Positions 5,801 to 11,733 of a stretch of DNA of 11,733 bases are shown in pieces. Source of the DNA: JAVBOO01 sp031550435 (GTDB lineage Bacteria; Bacillota; Clostridia; Lachnospirales; WRAX01); contig JAVBOO010000007.1 of assembly GCA_031550435.1 (NCBI GenBank), positions 1 to 11,733 of the forward strand, in the 5' to 3' direction. The position numbers were made by a program, and so were the translations under genes. How positions within the stretch are numbered: position 1 is the stretch's first letter; each line of letters starts with the position of its first letter. A model generated the notes under the pieces. The model saw only the letters and a program-made list of their open reading frames with translations. It searched no databases and had not been told where the DNA came from.

Positions 5801-8714
5801 TGCCATCTATACGATAAACGGAGGAGCTAAACACGGAATACCCAAGTTGCTGCAATTTTATGCGAGCGAGGATTCAAACGGAAACAAGCTTGACGACGGC
5901 GAATACGACTACTATGCATGGGCAGTCGGTGAATATGCAGATCCTACGGATGTATATCTTGGAAGAATTTCCATACTAAATGTAACAAAGGCACCGGCTG
6001 TCGAATTTGATGATTTGGTCGCCTCTTATGAAATCGGACAAACCACCTGTACGATAACAGGTAAAATGGAAGGCTTTGCCTATCAGAAATGGGAAGAAGC
6101 CGGCAAACTTCTTACTACGCAGCTCAGCATATCACATCCCGGAACGGTCTATCCTGTTTCACTGTCAAACTGCGGTGTTTATATTTACCGCAACGGCGGA
6201 CTTGTAGCAGTTGTTCCGGTTGATGCCGAGGGGCGTTTCAGTTATACGATAACGGGACTAAATCCAAACCCCGGTCAGGCAGATGTCAAGTGGAACGCCA
6301 GAGGTGCCGAGGCCGGAAGCAGAATTTATGATTTCTATAATGGCGAGTGGTGTTTCGCAACAAGAACTCCCGCGGCACAGCAGGCAAATATCACAGTCAG
6401 ACAGGCAAAAAAATCTGTTCCGCCGTTCACTGTACCTGTAAACAATGTTGTGAACGACAATATAGCAGTTGATGTTTTGAGCGCGGATTATGCTTCGGCG
6501 CTGACAAGCATCACGCTTAACGGAAATACGCTCACACCGGGTACGGGATTTACGGTAAACGGTACCACAGTTACAGTCCACGGGTCTGCGGTAAATCCGA
6601 TTGCGTACGGCGTTTCTTTAGCTTTCACGGCAACGAATTACGTCAACAAGTCGTTCAACGTTAATATTGTTGACGCAAATGCGCCTGCGGTAACAGCCGA
6701 CCGCACGGGAAGCTCAAGCCCGTCGAATAATACAAGCGTAAGGCTTAGCTATACGGGAAGTGATTCCGCCGCTTTGGTCTGCAAATACATAGTAGACACA
6801 AACGCCGAGGCGCCCGCTCTCGAGTCGGACTATATCAACACGGCAAGTACCGTGTCCGGAAGCGCTGTAGTCGGGGATGTAACCTTAAGCGAAGGAACAT
6901 ATTATATCCACTGCTTTGTAACCGACAGCGAGTACATTGACGAAAGCTCCTTACCGATTCCGGTAAAGGTAACATTCGGGCCTTATACAATCGATACGAC
7001 GGCTCCGGAAATACGCATAGCCTCGCCGATTCACGATAAAGAGTATAATCCCGCTTATGTGCCCGTAATTACATTCTCGACGACAGAAAAACTTCTTTCC
7101 GGTACCGGACATGCTGTTATTAAGGTTGACGGCGGCACGGTATACAAGGCTTCGACAGCTTATGGAAGAGCGGTATATACAGCAGGGAGTATATCTATTC
7201 CCATATCGAGCTTTTTACTTGACGGTTCCGGTGCCGCACTTGTCTACGAGAGGGGTCACAACTATACGCTCGCTCTTGAACAAGGTGCGTTTACCGACCG
7301 GGCAGGCAACGAAACCGCGGCAGACTTAGGCATAGTCTTCAGAACATCTATGGCGGTTATACCTCATAGTATAAAAACCGATCCCGAAAATGTTTACGGC
7401 GGAACGGCGTTCAAGGTAATTCTCGAAGGAAATGGACTTACGGAGGCTTACAGAGACGCCATTACTGAGGTCAACTTTAATAACAAGACAGCTGATATAG
7501 TAAAGATGACAGGAAGTGAACTTGCATTCATAATTCCTGCAGAAGATAACATTATGGTCTATTCTGCAGTTCCTTTGCGCATAAAGGCAACAGGTTATGA
7601 CGATTTTGCCGCTACGGTAAACGTTAGAGCCTGCTCGGCTCCGAGCGCGGCTATCAGCGTTTCTCCTAACGAGATATGGGTTAACGCTCCGATACCTATG
7701 GTACTTACGTTTATACCCGGAGCAAACAGTGTTGGTTTGACTTCAAGAAAATATGAAGTTAACACGAGAACAACAACGGCAAACTACACTTACACCTCAA
7801 GCTCTAATACCGCAAACGGCGTTATAGGGCAGGAGGGATTTGCGGGAGAATATTACGTTCACTACAGAATAGTCGATCCTTACTATGATGCCGGAAATCC
7901 TTTTAACGGCAAATTCGGCCCATACAAGGTTGACTGCTCTGTTCCTGTTGTCGAAGCGCTGACTGCTGCCGTTACAAACGTTGATGAAATAACTTTAAAC
8001 GTTGCGGCATCGGACACAGGCTCAGGAATCGCATCATACCGCTGGCAGATGAAAGACGAAAACGATGTATGGCGTGATATTGCTGGGGCCGTAACAGCTC
8101 GTTATGTACTCAGCGGCTACAGCATCTCGGATATTTCACTCTGCAGGGTTATCATAACCGACGAAGTCGGAAATACTGCGACCTCTGATGATGTAATGCC
8201 CGTAACTTCATTAACACTTGACAAGACTTGGGCCGTTGTCGGCGTAAACGGCAGTCTCGCGCTTATTCCTACTGTAACTCCCGCGAAGGCGAGCGCCGTT
8301 AAAACAACATGGGAGAGCAGCGACATAACAATTGCCGAAGTTGATTCTAACGGTGTTGTGACAGGCATTTCTGTAGGCGAGGCAATAATTTACGCTAAAA
8401 TGCTCAGCGGAACCGTTGTTGCGCAATGTGTTGTTTCTGTCACCGAAAGAGGCCCGATTTATGCCACAAAAGTAACCGTAAACACATCTGCTCTTACAAA
8501 CCTTAAAAAAGGTGCGACTGTGCATGTTACGGCAACTGTTGAACCCGGCGATGTCTCTTATCCCGGGGTTGTATGGACATCTTCCAATCCGCGTGTCGCA
8601 ACCGTTGACGAGCTTGGCAACATAAAGGGCATTGCGGCGGGAACTGTTGTAATAACTGTTACGACTGCAGACGGAAAAGCTAAATGTATTTTTACTGTAA
8701 AAGTAACGAACTAA
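2829..8714 (+). CDS. Large secreted subtilisin-like serine protease (Vpr/lactocepin type) with PA insert and C-terminal Ig-like and BIG2 domains
   Basis: This 1961-residue extracellular endopeptidase belongs to family S8. A signal peptide with an RRARK n-region and hydrophobic core probably ends at ANA (about residue 33). Residues 125-220 resemble the I9 propeptide that folds and inhibits the protease. The catalytic domain spans about 280-785. It contains Asp287 (VLDTG), His353 (SHGTHVSG), the oxyanion residue Asn449 (SGNSG) and Ser730 (GTSMACPH), so the triad is complete. A PA-like insert lies at about 540-645, as in Vpr and cell-envelope proteinases. An Fn3-like domain follows (about 817-930), then a long beta-rich region with a duplicated module (about 1285-1398 and 1602-1708). 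Two BIG2 domains close the protein (about 1794-1872 and 1879-1960). There is no LPXTG motif, S-layer domain or C-terminal membrane helix, so it is probably released or held non-covalently. The start is TTG, chosen because AAGGGAGG (2816-2823) lies five bases upstream and the signal peptide begins there. The substrate is unknown. Confidence 0.95.
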   Translation: MKPRRARKVLPLFLAFAMTFGTLSFNSNITANASVNVMTDFEAYNADETEPEILHNGSEQSSEETMTKLPMNFEGMTVSEIKQSVKNHFSKDELGVLESYMTMNVGVGAVGFGEDYNDYPSEITKVIIILKTLPTEILPMVEALRGESVSANEAENRVNNSHDKFMSEMSNNGISNQINITREYKTLLNGYAAEIPAGLIDNIASSGSVYMIQPDYEIYADSIPDSASVLNSSANTQSYGPQWTKGTDPYSDFIGLGMKASRELLKIGYINDSLGITGKGIKVGVLDTGIDYNHPDLKDIYNKDFNGNTVDESYDFVNDDNDPMETTYADWQEEYAKSGAEMRTATGYYWTSHGTHVSGTIAAQGKGSGANSALGMAPDVVLRVYKVLGPYGGGSSSSQIAACEKAYQVGCDVINLSLGAAYNDPNYAGCMVLNNAVLRGIIVCATSGNSGNPMTGYAYASVGVPGQATLAITVGAGQAGGYTYGKMDYKQAKVNNNAGEQVGAAYDARVTAYDADVYSFENDRIVGSLGTDNPEPVYIEGKGYELVRGPGYGSTAEFNSALSKGEIYPGCYKGKIVVIPSGPSYPTVALAEKLRNAKQYGASAMIIASSNADHLTGISLAVGYIPVISINAASQIRLQAALDTAKAAGESVYLSPGDVSENKNPNELALFTSVGPVAKTWGIKPDIIAPGVAIVSTYPAFAANFNAADPDTPPSTTDYSKAYALSDGTSMACPHVTGIAALMSEKFRDASPAEIKARLMNNADTDFVSKYSVYQVGSGLIDPLKALTEEQFATVRDTIPNNGEDGLTGDQTLSSLNYGIVEIGVSESRTLEVTVNNTSNHSVTFTKSVEFVDPSLLAQKNNTFMNATANDIGFDFGLPSIIIPARSSVKFNTKILLGNSVQSGVYQGYLYLKNDKTLLKLPFAVYTTPAPVPTSIASTRLMREVINSNISYMQGPMSYMAPFFVTFNGDCNSIGVWGKKAGAPNDEGFLVAIYTINGGAKHGIPKLLQFYASEDSNGNKLDDGEYDYYAWAVGEYADPTDVYLGRISILNVTKAPAVEFDDLVASYEIGQTTCTITGKMEGFAYQKWEEAGKLLTTQLSISHPGTVYPVSLSNCGVYIYRNGGLVAVVPVDAEGRFSYTITGLNPNPGQADVKWNARGAEAGSRIYDFYNGEWCFATRTPAAQQANITVRQAKKSVPPFTVPVNNVVNDNIAVDVLSADYASALTSITLNGNTLTPGTGFTVNGTTVTVHGSAVNPIAYGVSLAFTATNYVNKSFNVNIVDANAPAVTADRTGSSSPSNNTSVRLSYTGSDSAALVCKYIVDTNAEAPALESDYINTASTVSGSAVVGDVTLSEGTYYIHCFVTDSEYIDESSLPIPVKVTFGPYTIDTTAPEIRIASPIHDKEYNPAYVPVITFSTTEKLLSGTGHAVIKVDGGTVYKASTAYGRAVYTAGSISIPISSFLLDGSGAALVYERGHNYTLALEQGAFTDRAGNETAADLGIVFRTSMAVIPHSIKTDPENVYGGTAFKVILEGNGLTEAYRDAITEVNFNNKTADIVKMTGSELAFIIPAEDNIMVYSAVPLRIKATGYDDFAATVNVRACSAPSAAISVSPNEIWVNAPIPMVLTFIPGANSVGLTSRKYEVNTRTTTANYTYTSSSNTANGVIGQEGFAGEYYVHYRIVDPYYDAGNPFNGKFGPYKVDCSVPVVEALTAAVTNVDEITLNVAASDTGSGIASYRWQMKDENDVWRDIAGAVTARYVLSGYSISDISLCRVIITDEVGNTATSDDVMPVTSLTLDKTWAVVGVNGSLALIPTVTPAKASAVKTTWESSDITIAEVDSNGVVTGISVGEAIIYAKMLSGTVVAQCVVSVTERGPIYATKVTVNTSALTNLKKGATVHVTATVEPGDVSYPGVVWTSSNPRVATVDELGNIKGIAAGTVVITVTTADGKAKCIFTVKVTN

Positions 8715-8744
8715 AATCGGAATATAGCGGTATAACATAAACAT

Positions 8745-8799
8745 ACCCCGTAAGGCAGGAACAGAAAGTTGTCTGTTGCTTGCTTTACGGGGTGTTTTT
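8745..8799 (+). terminator. Intrinsic terminator of the subtilase gene
   Basis: ACCCCGTAA (8745-8753) pairs exactly with TTACGGGGT (8785-8793). The stem continues upward, imperfectly, to AACAG (8760-8764) with CTGTT (8773-8777). A T run at 8795-8799 follows. It lies 30 bases after the stop codon. In the minus direction the following sequence is only weakly T-rich, so it may serve the convergent DUF4397 gene less efficiently. No other feature was seen in 8715-8872. Confidence 0.8.
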
Positions 8800-8872
8800 G
8801 TGTATATTGCCTCATAAATACTTACGCCGCCGATTGCACCTTTACGATTTAACCTGAGATTAATGGCCAAAC

Positions 8873-9505
8873 TTATTTTATATAGGTTGTTCCTTCTAGC
8901 GGCAAAAGTACCTGCAAGCCGGTTTTTGTGTTTTCAATGCCGACTATATAGCAGGCATAATGCTTTCCGGCAGTTACTTTTACATTCGGATTGGTCATTG
9001 CAATTTTTTCGTCGTCGACATTGACTAGGTCCATTTTATAATTTCCGGGGTACATCTCGACATAATCTGTAACATCCAGGTAGAACAAGTTTGGCGCAAC
9101 TATTTTGCCGTTCATCAGTACATCAAACTCCGTCGAATATGGCGAAAGATTGATATAACGCATGTAAGACATTGATTTGTCGGTGTTCGGACTCGGTGTG
9201 TCAGAAATCAGCTCTATTGTTAGAGCCGGGTTAAGTCCGGCTATCACGATTGTGTAGATGAGTCCGGGGAGAAGCTCAATATCCTCTGTCACAAGTATTT
9301 CGGAATTTGTTCCCGAAGGAGTTGTCGTGACTGTATATATACCCGGTTCGGCATTTGCGTATTCCGTGAAAGATTTGTATTTAAGTCCTTTTACAACAAG
9401 GCTGCCGTTAACGTAGAAGTCAACCGAAGGTGTGTCCGGTGACGCGTTGAGCACTCGTATTTTTGCGTTGCTAAGTGTACTTGTTTCCTGCTTATAGATA
9501 CTCAT
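8873..9505 (-). CDS. Protein of two tandem DUF4397-like repeats, no visible export signal
   Basis: This 210-residue protein consists of two copies of a DUF4397-like beta domain, residues 14-91 and 113-190. The copies align without gaps at an exact offset of 99 residues. Shared positions include Arg17/116, Asn20/119, SerPro 22-23/121-122, Asp29/128, AsnGly 33-34/132-133, ProGly 54-55/153-154, Gly81/180 and Tyr84/183. The molecular role of this family is not established. Many members carry a signal peptide, but here the N-terminus (MSIYKQETS) is polar, with no hydrophobic segment, so the protein is predicted cytoplasmic. The ATG at 9503-9505 was chosen because GGAGG lies four bases upstream. 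A TTG 18 bases earlier is in frame, but it would place the ribosome binding site inside the gene. The gene has its own promoter, faces the subtilase gene across 158 bases, and is separated from the upstream stalk gene by a terminator. Given spoIVA nearby, a spore-surface role is possible but is inference only. Confidence 0.85.
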   Translation of the reverse strand: MSIYKQETSTLSNAKIRVLNASPDTPSVDFYVNGSLVVKGLKYKSFTEYANAEPGIYTVTTTPSGTNSEILVTEDIELLPGLIYTIVIAGLNPALTIELISDTPSPNTDKSMSYMRYINLSPYSTEFDVLMNGKIVAPNLFYLDVTDYVEMYPGNYKMDLVNVDDEKIAMTNPNVKVTAGKHYACYIVGIENTKTGLQVLLPLEGTTYIK

Positions 9506-9530
9506 AATTCCTCCGCGATTCAACGTATTC

Positions 9531-9552
9531 CCCGGAACCGGAAAAATCCGGG
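9531..9552 (-). promoter_or_regulatory. Small GC-rich hairpin in the leader of the DUF4397 gene
   Basis: CCCGGA (9531-9536) and TCCGGG (9547-9552) form a six-base-pair stem with a ten-base loop. An alternative pairing uses the internal CCGG at 9538-9541. It lies between the predicted promoter and the ribosome binding site. There is no T run in the reading direction, so it is not a terminator. Any regulatory effect is unproven. Confidence 0.35.
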
Positions 9553-9571
9553 CAAAACTCTGTTTAGAATA

Positions 9572-9602
9572 ATTATATGAAACCCCATGCTATGTGTTAC
9601 AA
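9572..9602 (-). promoter_or_regulatory. Promoter of the DUF4397 gene, sigma-A or sigma-E type ambiguous
   Basis: On the minus strand a perfect TATAAT (9572-9577) is preceded by TTGTAA (9597-9602), with a long 19-base spacer. The same site reads CATATAAT (9572-9579), which is seven of eight to the sigma-E -10 consensus CATACAMT. The bases 14 upstream of it match the sigma-E -35 poorly. Which sigma factor uses it cannot be decided from sequence alone. The transcript leader would be about 60 bases. Confidence 0.5.
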
Positions 9603-9621
9603 GTGGAGGACATAAGCCGGT

Positions 9622-9643
9622 GATTAAAACATACTGTTTAATC
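9622..9643. repeat. Short inverted repeat between the DUF4397 promoter and the stalk-gene terminator
   Basis: GATTAAAAC (9622-9630) is complementary to GTTTAATC (9636-9643) apart from one extra A. It lies about 20 bases upstream of the DUF4397 -35 element, where an activator or repressor site could be. It could also be incidental AT-rich symmetry. Nothing else was recognised between 9603 and 9664. Confidence 0.35.
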
Positions 9644-9664
9644 GCGGAGCGGAATCAGGGGCAT

Positions 9665-9692
9665 AAAAAAAGCGCTCCGGATAATCCGGAGC
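9665..9692 (-). terminator. Intrinsic terminator of the stalk-domain gene
   Basis: On the minus strand GCTCCGGA and TCCGGAGC (plus-strand 9674-9681 and 9685-9692) form a perfect eight-base-pair stem with a three-base loop. It is followed almost directly by a run of seven T (complement of 9665-9671). It begins 16 bases after the stop codon of the upstream gene and separates it transcriptionally from the DUF4397 gene. Confidence 0.92.
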
Positions 9693-9707
9693 AGCCTCGT
9701 CTGTTTA

Positions 9708-11576
9708 TTATTTTGCCGTGAAAGTATTGATTGCCTGAACCATTGCGCGGTACATAGAACCGTTATAATATTCTGTTAGTATCGATAATACCACAATATA
9801 TAACTTTCCGTTTGTTAAGACCGCATATGATTCCGTGTACCCCATTTTTGTACCGGACGTGCTAAAAACGTTTGATTTTACCTTGATAGCATCGTATCCG
9901 CCCAAAGTAGTTTTTTCGCAAGTAGTTTCAAATTTTGGGTCACTGTCTCTCGCAAAAGTCAAAAGGTCGGAATAAACTTGATCGGTTGATAAGCCTTCGC
10001 CCGAGCCTACCGTAACTACCACATAGGTGTAAGTATTTTCTTCCATGTACGTGCCGTTAGAGCCGCTTACCGATTTCGGTACGTTCATTGAAAAACTCGT
10101 CTCGTTTACATTTTTGGAAAGCTTGTAATCGAGCGGGTCGTTTACTTGCAGTTTTCCTATAACGTTTTTATCAAGCTGTTTCAGTACAAGCGAGTTAAAG
10201 AAGTACTCGGCATACTGTTCCGCATTCGGAACGAAGTCGTTAAACGAAAAAGAAAAGTTGTAGCCGTAGTCTCCGGCATATGCATAATAATCATATACTT
10301 TTGTAGTGTTTCCGTTAATCTTTGCTGTGACCGAATATCCGACTGCCGTAATATTTTTGAAGGTTTTGGCTTCGATTTTCGAAGCTGTGCTGATAGCAGG
10401 GTTAAGAACGGACACGTTTTTTTCGTAGTCGACTTTCGCCCAGTCCTCCAGAGAAGCATGTGACTTTGAAAATACAGAGACAGAGCAATTTGCATATGCA
10501 TTATAGTTTGCGGTTAAAAATCTGAATTCTATCGAGTTTTCTTTTTGGCTTGATCTCTGGTAGAAGCTTTTCGGAACATCTATGCTGAAAAGGTATTTGC
10601 TGTCGGTATAAGTGCGGTAACCTGCAGCGTTAACGTTTGAAAGATCCTGAGTAACAGTTTGGTCTCCGAACGAAGAAAGCAACGAATCGGCATACTTGAG
10701 GTTAGCCTTTACATTGTCGTTGGAAAGATCATTTTCGATATAGGTATCGACATACAGAATAAACCCGTCTTTAAGATATGATCTGTTGTCATAGAAAAAT
10801 GACTTTGATTTATACTGTGTAAACGCATACTTGATTCCGTTTTTGTCGGTCTCGGTTGTCGAGTTGATCAGAGTATAGCCGGATGACCCGCTCTTCTCGT
10901 TTTCAAGCACTTCGCTTAATGTTTGCGCTTCGTCGAGAGGATAGATGCCGATTGTCAGTTCAACTCCGTCGGCAACGAACGTTGTTCTTAAACCGTCGAA
11001 AGTACGCTCTTCGAGCGTTAGGGTCTTAGGAGTGTCGATCGACCAGCCGTAGCTTGTATCGCCGATACGGTCTTTTGTGAGAGCTCCTGTAATTGTCGAG
11101 CTATCGTCCTGCTGTTTGGGTTCTTTTATTACGATAACCTCTTTTGTGTCCCCGATATATTGAACGGTTGCATCGAAGTTTTCGGTTATAAAACGAAGAG
11201 GAACCATCGTAAGATCATTTCTGATCTCCGGTGCCTCAAGTAATTCTTTTTCTTCTCCGTTGACCTTTGATATTTTTGATCCTATCCAAAGTTCTATGGC
11301 ATTGTCTTCATATGTAAGCGTTACCTTGCGTTCGACTCCGTCCCATCCGACCTTTGCGCCGAAAGCTTCAGTAATGACTCTGAGAGGAACAAGTGTTGTT
11401 CCGTTAACGACGTAAGGAGTCGGTACGGTAACGGATTTTCCGTTAATAAGCAGTGTGCTGTCTCCGAGCTTAAACCTGATTTCGATTTTGCCGTCGTCCG
11501 CATAAGCGGTGCTGCTAAACGCAAAGCATGAAAGAGTCATAAGCAAAGCCATAAAAAAAGCAAAAAATTTCTTCAT
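9708..11576 (-). CDS. Secreted protein with copper amine oxidase N-terminal (stalk) domain and three PsbP-like modules
   Basis: This 622-residue protein begins with a clear signal peptide (MKKFFAFF..., cleavage predicted after AYA, residue 26). Residues 31-150 form the 'copper amine oxidase N-terminal domain' common in Clostridia. Its two half-repeats are marked by TLVPLRVITEAFGA (61-74) and TMVPLRFITENFDA (123-136). This domain is not catalytic and is thought to act in cell-surface attachment or structure; no amine oxidase catalytic domain is present. After a linker, three related modules follow, at about 174-303, 322-465 and 484-620. Each opens with a SI/M-D/N-x-P-K motif (179-184, 331-336, 496-501) and ends in a helix-like segment rich in Ala, Tyr and Phe. 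Their pattern resembles the PsbP/DUF1795 fold, but I assign that with only moderate confidence. The ATG at 11574-11576 is chosen over an upstream in-frame GTG because GGAGGT lies four to five bases before it and the signal peptide starts there. Ligand and function are unknown. Confidence 0.9.
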   Translation of the reverse strand: MKKFFAFFMALLMTLSCFAFSSTAYADDGKIEIRFKLGDSTLLINGKSVTVPTPYVVNGTTLVPLRVITEAFGAKVGWDGVERKVTLTYEDNAIELWIGSKISKVNGEEKELLEAPEIRNDLTMVPLRFITENFDATVQYIGDTKEVIVIKEPKQQDDSSTITGALTKDRIGDTSYGWSIDTPKTLTLEERTFDGLRTTFVADGVELTIGIYPLDEAQTLSEVLENEKSGSSGYTLINSTTETDKNGIKYAFTQYKSKSFFYDNRSYLKDGFILYVDTYIENDLSNDNVKANLKYADSLLSSFGDQTVTQDLSNVNAAGYRTYTDSKYLFSIDVPKSFYQRSSQKENSIEFRFLTANYNAYANCSVSVFSKSHASLEDWAKVDYEKNVSVLNPAISTASKIEAKTFKNITAVGYSVTAKINGNTTKVYDYYAYAGDYGYNFSFSFNDFVPNAEQYAEYFFNSLVLKQLDKNVIGKLQVNDPLDYKLSKNVNETSFSMNVPKSVSGSNGTYMEENTYTYVVVTVGSGEGLSTDQVYSDLLTFARDSDPKFETTCEKTTLGGYDAIKVKSNVFSTSGTKMGYTESYAVLTNGKLYIVVLSILTEYYNGSMYRAMVQAINTFTAK

Positions 11577-11681
11577 AATTACCTCCGTATAGTATAGAGT
11601 TTCCACGGAAACCCGAACCCCAGTAAAGTCAAGGATCACGGATACCCTGTTTTATCGTTCACCTCCGCTTTTCGTAGAGGA

Positions 11682-11711
11682 AACATACAATCAGTATTGT
11701 AAAATTTTCAA
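11682..11711 (-). promoter_or_regulatory. Possible promoter of the stalk-domain gene
   Basis: On the minus strand TTGAAA (11706-11711) and TATGTT (11682-11687) are separated by 18 bases. The -10 matches only four of six consensus positions, so this is tentative. The leader would be about 100 bases and contains a short GTTTCC/GGAAAC palindrome (11599-11612). It also holds a GGAGG sequence with no matching start codon. At the extreme right edge a plus-strand TTGACT (11718-11723) could be the -35 of a divergent gene outside the window. Confidence 0.3.
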
Positions 11712-11733
11712 AAACACTTGACTTTTTCGAAAT

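Noticed and set aside
8400..8714. Sortase LPXTG or S-layer anchor at the end of the protease
   Set aside because: The end was read for LPXTG-like motifs, a hydrophobic tail and S-layer homology; only a BIG2 domain ending in KVTN is present.
9506..9523. TTG start giving six extra residues to the DUF4397 protein
   Set aside because: The GGAGG ribosome binding site falls inside this extension and points to the later ATG.
11514..11576. Lipoprotein signal with Cys17 in the stalk-domain protein
   Set aside because: The residues before the cysteine are T-L-S, which lack the hydrophobic -3 residue of a lipobox, and a standard AYA cleavage site follows.
11577..11639. Upstream in-frame GTG extension of the stalk-domain protein by 21 residues
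   Set aside because: The internal ATG has GGAGGT at proper distance and begins a typical signal peptide; the extension would bury the signal sequence and has no nearby ribosome binding site.
1..11733. CRISPR array, tRNA, rRNA, transposase, toxin-antitoxin or defence system
   Set aside because: No regularly spaced repeats, cloverleaf sequences, transposase motifs or defence domains were seen on either strand.

Overview
The window looks like a chromosomal segment of an endospore-forming Firmicute, most likely a member of the Clostridia. The main evidence is a full-length spoIVA gene with a sigma-E-like promoter. Supporting evidence is strong GGAGG ribosome binding sites before every gene, Gram-positive signal peptides, and proteins typical of Clostridia (copper amine oxidase N-terminal 'stalk' domain, Vpr/lactocepin-like subtilase, BIG2 domains). 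I cannot name genus or species.

Layout from left to right. The left edge (1-247) holds an intrinsic-terminator-like hairpin facing right, which probably closes a gene outside the window. spoIVA follows on the minus strand (248-1726), with its own promoter. A 449-base gap (1727-2175) contains a 109-nt imperfect palindrome of unknown nature and a housekeeping-type promoter. That promoter reads into a 64-residue two-helix membrane protein (2176-2370), which is closed by a good terminator. A second gap (2371-2828) carries a strong sigma-A-type promoter and a structured leader. It drives a 1961-residue secreted subtilisin-like protease (2829-8714), also closed by a terminator. Two minus-strand genes follow: a 210-residue protein made of two DUF4397-like repeats (8873-9505), and a 622-residue secreted stalk-domain protein (9708-11576) with three related C-terminal modules. 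Each appears to be its own transcription unit.

How the genes relate. spoIVA is a mother-cell sporulation gene. The protease and the stalk protein are predicted to act outside the membrane. The DUF4397 protein has no visible export signal. Every gene seems to be monocistronic, so operon structure does not argue for a shared pathway. The right two-thirds is best read as a cluster of envelope or surface genes beside a sporulation gene. I found no tRNA, rRNA, CRISPR array, transposase, phage gene or defence system. The observations most worth following are the 109-nt palindrome, the exact 99-residue internal duplication in the DUF4397 protein, and the triple-module architecture of the stalk protein. 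None of these proves a new system.
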